A stretch of DNA of 64,000 nucleotides from Verrucomicrobiales bacterium (lineage in GTDB: Bacteria > Verrucomicrobiota > Verrucomicrobiia > Verrucomicrobiales > DEV007), in contig JARGPJ010000012.1 in assembly GCA_029212615.1 (NCBI GenBank), positions 1-64,000 on the forward strand, read 5' to 3'. The position numbers were made by a program, and so were the translations under genes. The notes under the pieces were generated by a model that saw nothing but the letters and a program-made list of their open reading frames with translations, was not told where the DNA came from and did not search any database. Shown in pieces: positions 34,624 to 43,231 of the stretch (the first letter of the stretch is position 1; the number at the start of each line of letters is the position of its first letter).

Positions 34624-35961
34624 CTAAGACTCCTGTCTGCTGCAAGGCACCAGAATGGCGTCACTCATTCCATGCAAAATCTTCTTATCCGCGGGGCATA
34701 TTGTGGCAAGGACCCCGCCCAGTTTTACCTGACTGTTTCCACCATCGACGAAATAATAAGGGCAGAGGCGCACCCTCCCCTCCATCATCTCTATTTTCCC
34801 AGTCTCTTCATTCAGCCAGGGGTGCTCGACGAGACGCCCGCTATGAAAACGCTGCAGGACATAGGGAGCTTCGCCAAAACTCGCGATCGCCTCATCGACT
34901 ACTTTTCCCCACTCATCCTGCGAAACGTCCTGCCCGATCGTGACACTTCGACTTCCCCACGCTTTTTCGTTAAAGCCACTGAGCTTCATGACCAGTTCCC
35001 GCTCTGATTGAGTGAACTGTTTCAATTCTTCAAAACTTTGTATCTCAAGACCCGGGATCACTGCATGATGCGGCACCTCCGCCGGATCAACAATCCAACT
35101 CTGAGGAAACAGCTTCTTGAGCAGACGCCAGTTCCCATCGCGCAGCTCGCGCCGCCAGATATCCCGCAACGGGTGTGCCCAGAAGAGAGCTGACCACAAC
35201 TTTTCCTCCAGCCAGGGCTTGAACGGGCTGATTAAATTCAATTCACCCAATGAAGCCGATTTCCCGGCAGCAGCTCCCCCCGGGACATTCGAAAGATCAA
35301 AGAGTTCGAAGAACCGATAAACATTCCGCGCATTCGGCTGGTAGGTTTCCGCCTCCTCCACCCGCCAGTCACCCCGCAAGCGCTCGGTGAGCCACTCCAT
35401 TTCGGGGCGATAGTCCGATGACTCTGCCGAGATAAGAATGTCAGCCCCCTCCCCGCTAAAAAGTGACTGAAAGCCCTCAAGCATCCCCCGGTCTCCTCCG
35501 ATGATTTCACTTTCCGGAGAATGCCTGGAATAAGTTTCACCGAGCCAGGCAGTCAATCCAATCCCGCCGGGAACGGAATCCAGTTCAGTCGCTGAGAACC
35601 CCTCTTCCGTCAGGATCAAATCAGGACGGATTACTCCGGGAGTCTTTTCCAACAGCGGTGCGGCGAGCCCCCATTCCAGTAACTCCTGAGATTTCCCCTG
35701 ATCCAGGTAATCCGAGACCCAGGAGGGAAGTGTCCCCTTCTTACTGCGTCGGTAGATAAGGTCGCAGGCTTGTTGAAAGCGATGCAGGACAGGACCCAGC
35801 TTCTCCAGCTGCTTCACCTCCTTTTTCGACAGAGCAAAGGGCCGGGGGGAAATCCTCCAGGACCTTTCAGAAAACAGACCACTCGAGGGCAGCGCCGCCT
35901 TAATCTGACGGGCACGATCTATGTCATCTGACTTCAAAACCGGAGGCGTGGAATTCATCAT
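34624..35961 (-). CDS. ATP-grasp-like protein of unknown function
   Basis: A 445-residue protein without a name I trust. The C-terminal half has the feel of a circularly permuted or glutathionylspermidine-synthase-like ATP-grasp: VMKLSGFNEKAWGSRSV, PYVLQRFHSG, and a late VRLCPYYFV...VLATICPADKKILHG. The N-terminal half has TELDSVPGGIGLTAWLGE. The product, if it is a ligase, is unknown. Its start codon overlaps the ruvA stop (ATGA, minus strand), with a second ATG directly following. No signal peptide is seen, so it is probably cytoplasmic. Confidence 0.5.
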   Translation of the reverse strand: MMNSTPPVLKSDDIDRARQIKAALPSSGLFSERSWRISPRPFALSKKEVKQLEKLGPVLHRFQQACDLIYRRSKKGTLPSWVSDYLDQGKSQELLEWGLAAPLLEKTPGVIRPDLILTEEGFSATELDSVPGGIGLTAWLGETYSRHSPESEIIGGDRGMLEGFQSLFSGEGADILISAESSDYRPEMEWLTERLRGDWRVEEAETYQPNARNVYRFFELFDLSNVPGGAAAGKSASLGELNLISPFKPWLEEKLWSALFWAHPLRDIWRRELRDGNWRLLKKLFPQSWIVDPAEVPHHAVIPGLEIQSFEELKQFTQSERELVMKLSGFNEKAWGSRSVTIGQDVSQDEWGKVVDEAIASFGEAPYVLQRFHSGRLVEHPWLNEETGKIEMMEGRVRLCPYYFVDGGNSQVKLGGVLATICPADKKILHGMSDAILVPCSRQES

Positions 35962-36557
35962 CCCTGAAGTAGTCGTAATGCAGCGCGTAACATTTCATCA
36001 GGCTGCAACATTTCCGGAGGAAGCTTCCCGATCGCCTTCTGAGCCTCGGCTTGTTTGTAGCCGAGTGAGATGAGGGCGAGCAAGGCATCATTTTTCGCCA
36101 CCTGATCGGCGGTAAGTTCAACACCCGATGATTGCGCCTCCCAGGCATCCTTGACTCCCACCTTATCACCAAGCTCGAGAACGATTCTCTCGGCAGTCTT
36201 CTTCCCGAGCCCCTTAATCTTCGCAATGGTGTCTATGTCCCCTGAAACCACCGCCTGCTTAAAATCGGAAGAAGCCATTCCACTCAACACTGACATCGCC
36301 ACCTTCGGACCAACACCGCTCACCCGGTTGATGAGCAGGCGGAAAAGATCACGGCCGTCCTCATCGGCAAAACCGTAGAGGGTCTGCTCCTGTTCGCGAA
36401 TATGGTGATGCGTCAGCACTTTAGTCTCCCCTCCGATCTGACCAAAGCGGTCTTCTCCAAGCATGGGAATCGTCACTTCGTATCCAACGCCACCCGCATT
36501 GATAACGAGTCGTCCCGGCCAACTTTCTTCCAGCGTTCCTTGTAAAAATGTAATCAT
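35958..36557 (-). CDS. ruvA: Holliday junction branch migration protein RuvA
   Basis: Tetrameric junction-binding protein that loads RuvB. The 199 residues contain the OB-fold N-domain (ITFLQGTLEESWPGRLVINAGGVGYEV), paired helix-hairpin-helix motifs (LINRVSGVGPKVAMSVLSG and IAKIKGLGKKTAERIVLEL) and the C-terminal three-helix RuvB-contact domain (DALLALISLGYKQAEAQKAI). Neither ruvB nor ruvC is adjacent. Instead its stop overlaps the ATP-grasp-like gene. Confidence 0.95.
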   Translation of the reverse strand: MITFLQGTLEESWPGRLVINAGGVGYEVTIPMLGEDRFGQIGGETKVLTHHHIREQEQTLYGFADEDGRDLFRLLINRVSGVGPKVAMSVLSGMASSDFKQAVVSGDIDTIAKIKGLGKKTAERIVLELGDKVGVKDAWEAQSSGVELTADQVAKNDALLALISLGYKQAEAQKAIGKLPPEMLQPDEMLRAALRLLQG

Positions 36558-36593
36558 CAGGCTTTAGTTTTAACCCAACCTAATCCACCACGG

Positions 36594-37220
36594 ATGGCAA
36601 ACAGATTTAAAATACACTCTTCTCACGCCTTCCTTTTTCTCTCTCTCACGTTTTTCTTCTCATCCGGTGAAGAACCGGCGAGACAAATGGGCATCATTTT
36701 CGAAGGAGGGTTTGAGAGCCCGGACATAGCGCGAAAGCCCTCCGGAGCAGAAAAGACCCTCATGGTTCCTTTTTACCAATGGGACTATGGGATTCGCCCT
36801 TTCAGCAAAGAACAATGGGACGAGCAGGAACTTGAATGGGAAGAGCTCGTCGCCCGGTCAAGCAAGCTCGGTGACCTTCTCATGGAAAAGGTGGAAGCCC
36901 GTGAAGTCAGGGACGAGCGAGGGGTCGTTCGCTACGCCTTCCTCGCGGCAATGGAGCCCTTTCTCTCCACCGTCGTGTTCTCAGACAAGTTCCGTGAGAA
37001 ATTTAAGGACACGCTTGGCGACAGTCTCCTCATTGTCTTCATCGACAGGCAACTGCTCTACGCCTTCCCCGCGGTCGGGGGCTCACTCGAGGAATACGGC
37101 CCTTCACTCGTCGATGAATTCAGGGTCACTCCTCTCCCCGTGAGCCTTGAGGTTTTTCTCCTCAATGACTCCGGAATGAAAGTAATCGGGGAGCTTTCGC
37201 GCGAAGGCTCACCCCCCTGA
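36594..37220 (+). CDS. Exported protein of unknown function
   Basis: A 208-residue protein with a hydrophobic N-terminal segment (about 12-24, AFLFLSLTFFFSS) that is a probable signal peptide. The body is mixed alpha/beta with a Trp/Glu-rich part (WDEQELEWEELVA) and a hydrophobic stretch (DSLLIVFIDRQLLYAFPAV). I recognise no motif. It lies 36 bases from the divergent ruvA and its stop is 3 bases from the convergent sulfatase stop. Confidence 0.6.
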   Translation: MANRFKIHSSHAFLFLSLTFFFSSGEEPARQMGIIFEGGFESPDIARKPSGAEKTLMVPFYQWDYGIRPFSKEQWDEQELEWEELVARSSKLGDLLMEKVEAREVRDERGVVRYAFLAAMEPFLSTVVFSDKFREKFKDTLGDSLLIVFIDRQLLYAFPAVGGSLEEYGPSLVDEFRVTPLPVSLEVFLLNDSGMKVIGELSREGSPP

Positions 37221-37223
37221 TTT

Positions 37224-38597
37224 TTACTCCCAGGTTTCGAGGACCTTCCGCTCGGTGACCGGCCACCAATCGGCAATTTTCTTCGCCAGTTCTTTTACGA
37301 GTTCCGGATTCTCCGAGGCAAGATTCTTATTCTCGTGCGGGTCAGCAAGAAGATCATACAGCTGAGGACGCTTCTCGGTTCGCGGATGAATCGCTTCGTA
37401 TTTATTTACCTTTCCGTCATAGGTAAGGAGGAGCTTCCACTGATCCTTAACCACCCAGCGATAAAGGAGGGAATCTTCAGGCTTGTCGACGTTGGCGACA
37501 TCATGAGCAAAACTTTCACCCAGCACCTCAGTCCGCGGAGTTTCCTCCCCGCTCTTGAGAATCGGAAGTAAATTCAACCCCGGAAGCTCTTTGGGGATTT
37601 CAACTCCTGCCGCCGCAAGCATCGTGGGAACGATGTCGATACTGGAAGCAAGCTGATTCCCGCGATCTCCCGGCTCAATCACACCGGGCCAGGAATAAAG
37701 GATCGGCTGACGCGTTCCGCCTTCATTCGCCGATTGTTTCGAACGCGGAGCGAACTTGCCACTGTCTTCACTTTGAATCCACCCGTTGTCGCAGACATAA
37801 ACAAACAGTGTGTTTTCAGTGAGACCCTTGCCATCAACATAATCGATCAGTTCCCCGCAAGTCTGATCAAACCACTCACACATCGCGTAATAACGAGCGA
37901 CATACATGTTGTCGACTTTGGCGAGATACTTATCTAAAAGCTCCTGAGGCGGGTTGTGCGGGGTATGAGGAAGGAAGGGCGCATACCACACGTAAAACGG
38001 CTTATCTTCCTCAACTGAATGGTCGATAAAATCGAAAACAGGCTTCATCCCTTTGCGGCCAATTTGAAGTCCATCATCGCCGTGACGCCCGCCTTTTTCG
38101 GGAAATCCTCTCGTCATTCCGTGAGTGAACCCGCCGCGTTGATAGCTGCCCTCCCACCATTTACCTGACTGGAGACTGAGATATCCTTCTCCTCCAAGCA
38201 ATCTTCCGATCGTAGGAACACGATCGACATTTGAGATCAACTTCTCACGGAGAGCGTTGTATTCAGGCGTGTCTTTTTTGCCGTCAGTCAAAGCCGTGGA
38301 GGGATCATTCCCGCTGATCATGTGCTGATGCGTGTACAAACCAGTCGCGAGAGTCATGAGAGACGGACGGCAAAGGGCCGTCGGAACATAACCCCGACCG
38401 AACTTGGCACTGCGCTCCGCAAGACGATCGAGATGGGGTGTCTCGATGTGCTTATGCCCCATGAACCCATAATCAGTCCACGCCTGATCATCGGAGAGAA
38501 GCAAAACGATATTAGGCTGCTCAGCAGCGAGAGTATTATCAGCGCATGAAACGCCAATAGCGACCATAGCCGCTACGAGGAGGTATTTTACTGTCAT
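37224..38597 (-). CDS. Sulfatase with variant formylglycine motif
   Basis: A 457-residue exported sulfatase-fold protein (signal peptide MTVKYLLVAAMVAIGVSCA). The metal site reads NIVLLLSDDQAWTDYG, and DNGWIQSEDSGK-like metal residues occur late. The activation motif reads Cys76-Arg-Pro-Ser-Leu80 (CRPSLMTLATG), so the Arg of the usual CxPxR recognition sequence is Leu. Either it is modified by a variant enzyme, or it hydrolyses a phosphate-like or sulfate ester without the usual formylglycine signal. A second sulfatase lies about 9 kb to the left. TTGACA (minus strand, 38634-38629) sits upstream with a weak -10. Confidence 0.88.
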   Translation of the reverse strand: MTVKYLLVAAMVAIGVSCADNTLAAEQPNIVLLLSDDQAWTDYGFMGHKHIETPHLDRLAERSAKFGRGYVPTALCRPSLMTLATGLYTHQHMISGNDPSTALTDGKKDTPEYNALREKLISNVDRVPTIGRLLGGEGYLSLQSGKWWEGSYQRGGFTHGMTRGFPEKGGRHGDDGLQIGRKGMKPVFDFIDHSVEEDKPFYVWYAPFLPHTPHNPPQELLDKYLAKVDNMYVARYYAMCEWFDQTCGELIDYVDGKGLTENTLFVYVCDNGWIQSEDSGKFAPRSKQSANEGGTRQPILYSWPGVIEPGDRGNQLASSIDIVPTMLAAAGVEIPKELPGLNLLPILKSGEETPRTEVLGESFAHDVANVDKPEDSLLYRWVVKDQWKLLLTYDGKVNKYEAIHPRTEKRPQLYDLLADPHENKNLASENPELVKELAKKIADWWPVTERKVLETWE

Positions 38598-38813
38598 GAA
38601 GGCAAAGAAACACCCGCGACACAGCGAATGTCAATGCACGCCTATCCAGTTCGCGACCGCGATAACGTGGCCTTGTACCCAACCCTGAAGAAGCTGTGAA
38701 CGATCATGCAAGACCGACCCGGTCTTCCTTTCCCCGTCGAGTAACAGGAACTATTCAGCCCCTGACATCGACCATTGAACAAGATAAGGATATAAGAGTA
38801 AACAAAGTTTGCT

Positions 38814-38841
38814 TAATTATGGTATTTATTGTAATTATGGT
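38814..38841. repeat. Direct repeat just upstream of the hybrid kinase gene
   Basis: TAATTATGGT occurs at 38814-38823 and again at 38832-38841, an 18-base period, ending two bases before the kinase ATG. The AT-rich repeats could be a regulator site or may only reflect local composition. Confidence 0.35.
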
Positions 38842-38843
38842 TA

Positions 38844-40334
38844 ATGAGCACGGAAAACCAGAGCTACTCAGCGACACCAATGGGATTTAATGGAGAGGCC
38901 CCCCAACTTCCACCCGTTGCTCAACCTGACTTGATGTTTTCGCAGCCTGTATCAAGTCCGTCTGAAGCAGAAGCCACCCTGACCCAACTCGGGAAAGTGG
39001 TTTCCGAGTTCATGATCAAATACCCGTCTCACACTCACCGGATTCCTTCTGTGCGTCCCGGAGAGCATGCTCTTATCGCTTTCGTCCGCCAAATGGCGGC
39101 TTCGATGGCGAATAAACAGGAAGAACTGGAAATCCTGAACAACGAAGTCACCGAAGCAGCGAGAGAGAAGGAACGATTCCTCGCCAACATGAGTCATGAG
39201 GTCCGCACGCCGATGAACGGGATCTTCGGTATGGTAAACCTGCTCCTGGAAATGGAACTCGATCCGGTGCAGCGCGAATATCTGGACACGATCCACGCCT
39301 CAAGCGAATCGCTTCTCAACATCCTCGATGACATTCTTGACTACGCGAAACTTAACGCGAATCAAATGCCCCTGAAGCCCCGCAACTTTGAGCTCGGCAG
39401 GCTGATTCGTGATGTCCTCCTTGTCTACAAGCCAACCGCTGACAACAAAGGTGTTAATCTCGCCGCCACGATTTGTGAATCTCTGCCCGACAGCTTCACT
39501 CTGGATGACCTGAGATTAAAACAAGTCATTTCAAACCTCGTCAGTAACGCCATCAAATTTACCGACGAGGGCGAAGTTTCTCTCACAGTACGGGGGATCG
39601 AGAAGTCCGGACGGAACCAGCTCTTTTTCGAAGTAAAAGACTCAGGCATTGGGATTACAGCCGAAGCGGGGAAAAACCTCTTTGCTCCATTCCGCCAGTT
39701 GGATTCAGAGGACGAACGTCGCTACGAAGGCACAGGGCTCGGGCTTGCTATCTCAAAGAATATCGTTGAGCTCATGGGAGGCTGCGTCTGGTTCGAAAGT
39801 GAGATGGGTAGCGGAACCACCTTCTTCTTCACCGTCGACTACGATCCCCCGGAACCGGCTCGATCAGACGTTTCTGACCTCGTCAGCCGTGGAAAACTGG
39901 AACGGCATCAAACAAGCAGTGTGAAAACACTGGGCAAACTGCGGGTCCTTCTCGTGGAAGACAACAAGGTGAACCAAAAGGTAGCCTCGCTGACCCTCCA
40001 GCAACTCGGATGTGAAGTGACTATTGCCGGGAATGGTCAGGAAGCGGTCAATTTGGCGGATGGCCCGATTGAATTTAAGCTCATTTGCATGGATGTGAAC
40101 ATGCCGGTGATGGATGGTCTTACGGCCACGATGGCAATTCGTGCATTGGCACACCCCAACGCGGAAGCCCATATCCTCGCGATGACAGGCATGGCTTTTG
40201 AGGAGGATAAAGAGAAGTGCCGTGACGCAGGGATGGATGACGTGGTTACTAAACCATTTGATATCAATGATTTGCGAACCAGAATCGATGCCCTGAAAGC
40301 AAGCCAGTCAGAAAGCGTTGCCCTCAGCTCTTAA
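38844..40334 (+). CDS. Soluble hybrid histidine kinase with receiver domain
   Basis: A 496-residue cytoplasmic two-component protein. The N-terminal region (1-95) shows no recognised sensor domain or TM helix. A coiled-coil (about 90-115) leads into HisKA with the phospho-acceptor His118 (MSHEVRTP). The HATPase domain has N, G1 and G2 boxes (NLVSNAIKF, DSGIGI, GTGLGL). A REC domain (about 366-490) has the acceptor Asp417 in CMDVNMPVMDG and Lys in VTKPF. Without a DNA-binding output, phosphate must pass to a separate partner not seen here. The ATG at 38844 is AT-rich upstream with no Shine-Dalgarno. Confidence 0.9.
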   Translation: MSTENQSYSATPMGFNGEAPQLPPVAQPDLMFSQPVSSPSEAEATLTQLGKVVSEFMIKYPSHTHRIPSVRPGEHALIAFVRQMAASMANKQEELEILNNEVTEAAREKERFLANMSHEVRTPMNGIFGMVNLLLEMELDPVQREYLDTIHASSESLLNILDDILDYAKLNANQMPLKPRNFELGRLIRDVLLVYKPTADNKGVNLAATICESLPDSFTLDDLRLKQVISNLVSNAIKFTDEGEVSLTVRGIEKSGRNQLFFEVKDSGIGITAEAGKNLFAPFRQLDSEDERRYEGTGLGLAISKNIVELMGGCVWFESEMGSGTTFFFTVDYDPPEPARSDVSDLVSRGKLERHQTSSVKTLGKLRVLLVEDNKVNQKVASLTLQQLGCEVTIAGNGQEAVNLADGPIEFKLICMDVNMPVMDGLTATMAIRALAHPNAEAHILAMTGMAFEEDKEKCRDAGMDDVVTKPFDINDLRTRIDALKASQSESVALSS

Positions 40335-40430
40335 GTCGCCGCCTCTTATTCGCGGCCCGCTCCTGAGAAAGCCTGTTAATACCCGAGTTTTCACTGGCGT
40401 TTTGTGACGATTTCGCGAGGATGGTCGGGC

Positions 40431-41369
40431 ATGGCGTTAGACATCAGAATATTCAGCGGCACAGCCCATCCGGAACTGGCTGACGATATCGTGAGTTACC
40501 TTGGCGTCCGTAAATCGGACCTGACCGTGACTCAATTCCCCGACGGTGAGACTTTTGTTAAAATTAACGAAAACATCCGGGGTCGTGATATTTTCATTGT
40601 CCAACCCACTTCGCCGCCGACGAATGAAAATCTAATGGAGCTGCTCATCATGGTGGATGCGGCCCGTCGCGCAAGCGCTGCCCGCATCACCGCCGTGATT
40701 CCATTCTTCGGGTATGCGAGACAGGATCGCAAAGATCAGCCACGTGTTCCCATCACCGCCAAACTCGTTGCCAACCTTCTTACCGCAGCCGGAGTGAATC
40801 GCGTCCTCACGATGGATCTCCACGCCGGGCAGATTCAGGGGTTTTTCGATATCCCGGTAGACCACCTCTACGCGAAGCCGGTTCTAATCAAGTATCTGCG
40901 GGATAAAGGCCTAACTGACAACCTCGTGGTCGTCTCTCCCGACGTCGGCGGCATGAAAATGGCCCACTCCTATTCTAAAGCACTCGAATGCCCCCTTGCG
41001 ATCGTTGCTAAGAATCGCGTCAGCGCTACCGAAGTCGAAGCGATCAGCCTCATTGGTGAAGTCGATGGCTGCAATGTTCTTCTGGTGGACGATATTTCAG
41101 AGACGGCGGGGACACTCACTTCTGCGGCCAAACTGCTCCGGGCGCATGGGGCGAAGCGGATTTTTGCCGGGGTTTCCCACGCAGTCCTCGGGGAACAGGG
41201 ACAAAAGCGAATCGCAGAATCAGATATCGAAGAACTGATTTCCACCAACAGCACTCCCTACGCCATTGGCGAAAAAGTGACGGTAGTGAACGTTGCGGAG
41301 CTTCTCGGGGAGGCCATCCGCCGCATCCACGATGAAGAGTCAGTGACATCTCTCTTTGACATTGCCTAA
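40431..41369 (+). CDS. prs: Ribose-phosphate pyrophosphokinase (PRPP synthase)
   Basis: Makes PRPP from ribose-5-phosphate and ATP for nucleotide, His and Trp synthesis. The 312 residues match the class I enzyme: FPDGETFVKINENIRGRDIF, GYARQDRKDQPRVPI (ATP loop), DLHAGQIQGFF, and the PRPP loop VLLVDDISETAGTL. The ATG at 40431 gives the conserved length. A GTG at 40404 would add nine residues. The L25 gene follows 76 bases later, as in many bacteria; the usual pth gene does not come next. Confidence 0.95.
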   Translation: MALDIRIFSGTAHPELADDIVSYLGVRKSDLTVTQFPDGETFVKINENIRGRDIFIVQPTSPPTNENLMELLIMVDAARRASAARITAVIPFFGYARQDRKDQPRVPITAKLVANLLTAAGVNRVLTMDLHAGQIQGFFDIPVDHLYAKPVLIKYLRDKGLTDNLVVVSPDVGGMKMAHSYSKALECPLAIVAKNRVSATEVEAISLIGEVDGCNVLLVDDISETAGTLTSAAKLLRAHGAKRIFAGVSHAVLGEQGQKRIAESDIEELISTNSTPYAIGEKVTVVNVAELLGEAIRRIHDEESVTSLFDIA

Positions 41370-41390
41370 GAGGTAGCCTAAATTTCGCGC

Positions 41391-41426
41391 CCTCAAACCG
41401 GACTGCCCGATTGAGGACCTATTTTT
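41391..41426 (+). terminator. Hairpin with T-run between prs and rplY
   Basis: CCTCAA (41391-41396) pairs with TTGAGG (41411-41416) with an inner CGG/CCG, and T5 follows at 41422-41426. It could end prs transcription or attenuate it before rplY, whose ATG is at 41446. Confidence 0.5.
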
Positions 41427-41445
41427 ACACTTACCACACGAGAAC

Positions 41446-42102
41446 ATGGCTCATCAGGAAACGCTTCAAGCCGAAAAACGCGAAGTCCAAGGCACAACCG
41501 CTTCGAAGCGACTTCGTCGTTCCGGAATCGTACCGGCTGTGATCTACGGATCAAATCAGCGCGAATACATGATTCAGTTGAACTCCAAGAATTTCTTCGA
41601 TGTCGCGAAGAAACAAGGGAGCCAGAACTTCATCGTTAATCTCGAGATCGAAGGCGCTCAGGAGAAAACCAAACTGGCTATCGTGCAGGACATCCAGCGC
41701 GACCCTCTCTCCGGATCATTGATTCACATCGATTTTCGCGCCGTAAATGAGAATGACACCATTCACGCGACTGTTCCGATCAAGCTCACAGGAGAAGCGG
41801 CAGGCGTTAAGGCCGGCGGCCTTCTCGAGCAAGTCCTCCGCGAAGTCGAGGTTTTCTGCCGCCCGGCTGACCTTCCTGAAGCAATCACCAATGAAGTGGA
41901 TGACCTTGAGATTGGAGACTCACTGAAAGTGTCCGGCCTGGCCCTTCCTGAAGGAGTCTCTATCAAAATGGACGGAGAAGTGATCGTCGGCCTCGTGGTC
42001 CAGACGCGTGCCGCCGCATCCGCTGGTGGAACCGGTGCTGCTGAGGGGGAAGCTGCTGAAGGGGAAGCCGCTGCCGAAGGGGCCGAGGAATCAGCCGACT
42101 AA
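41446..42102 (+). CDS. rplY: 50S ribosomal protein L25 / general stress protein Ctc
   Basis: Binds 5S rRNA. The 218 residues comprise the L25 N-domain (1-95: ASKRLRRSGIVPAVIYG, VQDIQRDPLSGSLIHIDF) and the TL5/Ctc C-domain (about 100-190). A low-complexity tail from about 190 is built of Ala-Glu-Gly units (AAEGEAAEGEAAAEGAEE). It is placed directly after prs, the classic prs-ctc neighbourhood. A strong terminator follows 33 bases after the stop. Confidence 0.95.
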   Translation: MAHQETLQAEKREVQGTTASKRLRRSGIVPAVIYGSNQREYMIQLNSKNFFDVAKKQGSQNFIVNLEIEGAQEKTKLAIVQDIQRDPLSGSLIHIDFRAVNENDTIHATVPIKLTGEAAGVKAGGLLEQVLREVEVFCRPADLPEAITNEVDDLEIGDSLKVSGLALPEGVSIKMDGEVIVGLVVQTRAAASAGGTGAAEGEAAEGEAAAEGAEESAD

Positions 42103-42135
42103 TCGACGTTCCCGTCACTTCAACTTAACTTTTAG

Positions 42136-42166
42136 AAAGCCCCGGTTAACCGCCGGGGCTTTTTTT
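42136..42166 (+). terminator. Strong rho-independent terminator after rplY
   Basis: AAAGCCCCGG pairs with CCGGGGCTTT around a seven-base TTAACCG loop, and T7 follows (42160-42166). This is the best intrinsic terminator in the window. The ATG of the glycosyltransferase gene is only 4 bases past the T-run. Confidence 0.85.
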
Positions 42167-42170
42167 GTGA

Positions 42171-43199
42171 ATGAATTCACCGCTCGTTTCTGTTGTCATG
42201 CCGGCGCGAAATGCTGCCACGACCATCGAAGCGGCAATCAGGAGCATCATTAAGCAGGACTTCAAGGAATTCGAATTCATCCTTGTCGATCACCGTTCAG
42301 ACGATTCGACCCATCGTTTAATGCTTCAGGCGGCGGAAGCCGATCCAAGGATTCGCGTGCATCAGTCCCGCGGCACATTTGTTGAAGCGGCAAACCTTGC
42401 CTGGCGAAAAGCGGGGGGCAAATTCATCGCACGAATGGACAGCGATGACCGCGCCTACCCACAGCGGCTTTCTCATCAACTGAGACATCTAACGCAGCAC
42501 CCCGGCCTCGCTGCCTGCGGAAGCCTTGTCCGGATCTGCAAACGCGGTGAAAACGGCAAGGCAGGCCCCGCCGATGAGGGGTATCAACGCTACGAGAGCT
42601 GGATAAACTCAGTGATCACTCCGGAGGAGATCAGGATCCGGCGCTTTATCGACAGCCCCATCCCCAACCCGACCGCGATGATACGCCGCTCTGTGCTCGA
42701 ATCATCCGGCGGCTATGATGATCCCCCCTGGGCGGAAGACTATGATTTCTGGCTCCGTCTCATCGAAGAAGGGCATCATATCGGAAAAGTCCCCGAGGTT
42801 CTTCTCGATTGGTACGACTCGCCGGGCCGATCAACACGGACCGTTGCACGCTACAGAATCGATCAATTCCAGAACGCCAAAGCCCATTTCCTTTCCCGGT
42901 TGAGCTCGATTCGAAAGCATGGGGTGGCAATCTGCGGGGCCGGACCGACCGGAAAGGAGATAGCCCGCCTTCTTAAGAAGCAGAAGATTACCACGAACTG
43001 CTTTCTTGAGGTGAATGAACGCCAAATCGGACAAACGATTGCTGACATTCCCGTGCTTGATCATCGATACCTCGAGCAATTGCCGAAGACACTCATCCTT
43101 TTGTCGGCCGTCGGGAATCGATCCTCAAGAGAACGAATCACCAAGCTTGCCACCTCAGCCGGCCGGGTCGAAGGGAAAAACTTTTTCTCCGTCGCATAA
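42171..43199 (+). CDS. Glycosyltransferase family 2 fused to a C-terminal nucleotide-binding-like domain
   Basis: A 342-residue inverting GT-A glycosyltransferase. The N-terminal part (about 3-235) has SVVMPARNAATTIEAAI, then FILVDHRSDD, and the metal-binding DxD as RMDSDDRA near residue 87. The last third (about 245-340) starts with GVAICGAGPTGKEIARLLKKQ, a glycine-rich Rossmann-like fold, and ends with KTLILLSAVGNRSSRERIT. This resembles the small nucleotide-binding domains found in sugar-nucleotide and acetyltransferase pathways (PglD-like N-domain). The donor is unknown. The gene begins just after the rplY terminator. Confidence 0.82.
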   Translation: MNSPLVSVVMPARNAATTIEAAIRSIIKQDFKEFEFILVDHRSDDSTHRLMLQAAEADPRIRVHQSRGTFVEAANLAWRKAGGKFIARMDSDDRAYPQRLSHQLRHLTQHPGLAACGSLVRICKRGENGKAGPADEGYQRYESWINSVITPEEIRIRRFIDSPIPNPTAMIRRSVLESSGGYDDPPWAEDYDFWLRLIEEGHHIGKVPEVLLDWYDSPGRSTRTVARYRIDQFQNAKAHFLSRLSSIRKHGVAICGAGPTGKEIARLLKKQKITTNCFLEVNERQIGQTIADIPVLDHRYLEQLPKTLILLSAVGNRSSRERITKLATSAGRVEGKNFFSVA

Positions 43200-43231
43200 T
43201 ACGCTTTTCTCGACTATTTTCGCAGCCCTCA

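Noticed and set aside
28083..38597. A sulfated-glycan utilisation locus
   Set aside because: The two sulfatases are about 8 kb apart with housekeeping genes between them, and no glycoside hydrolase, SusC/D or transporter genes are seen.
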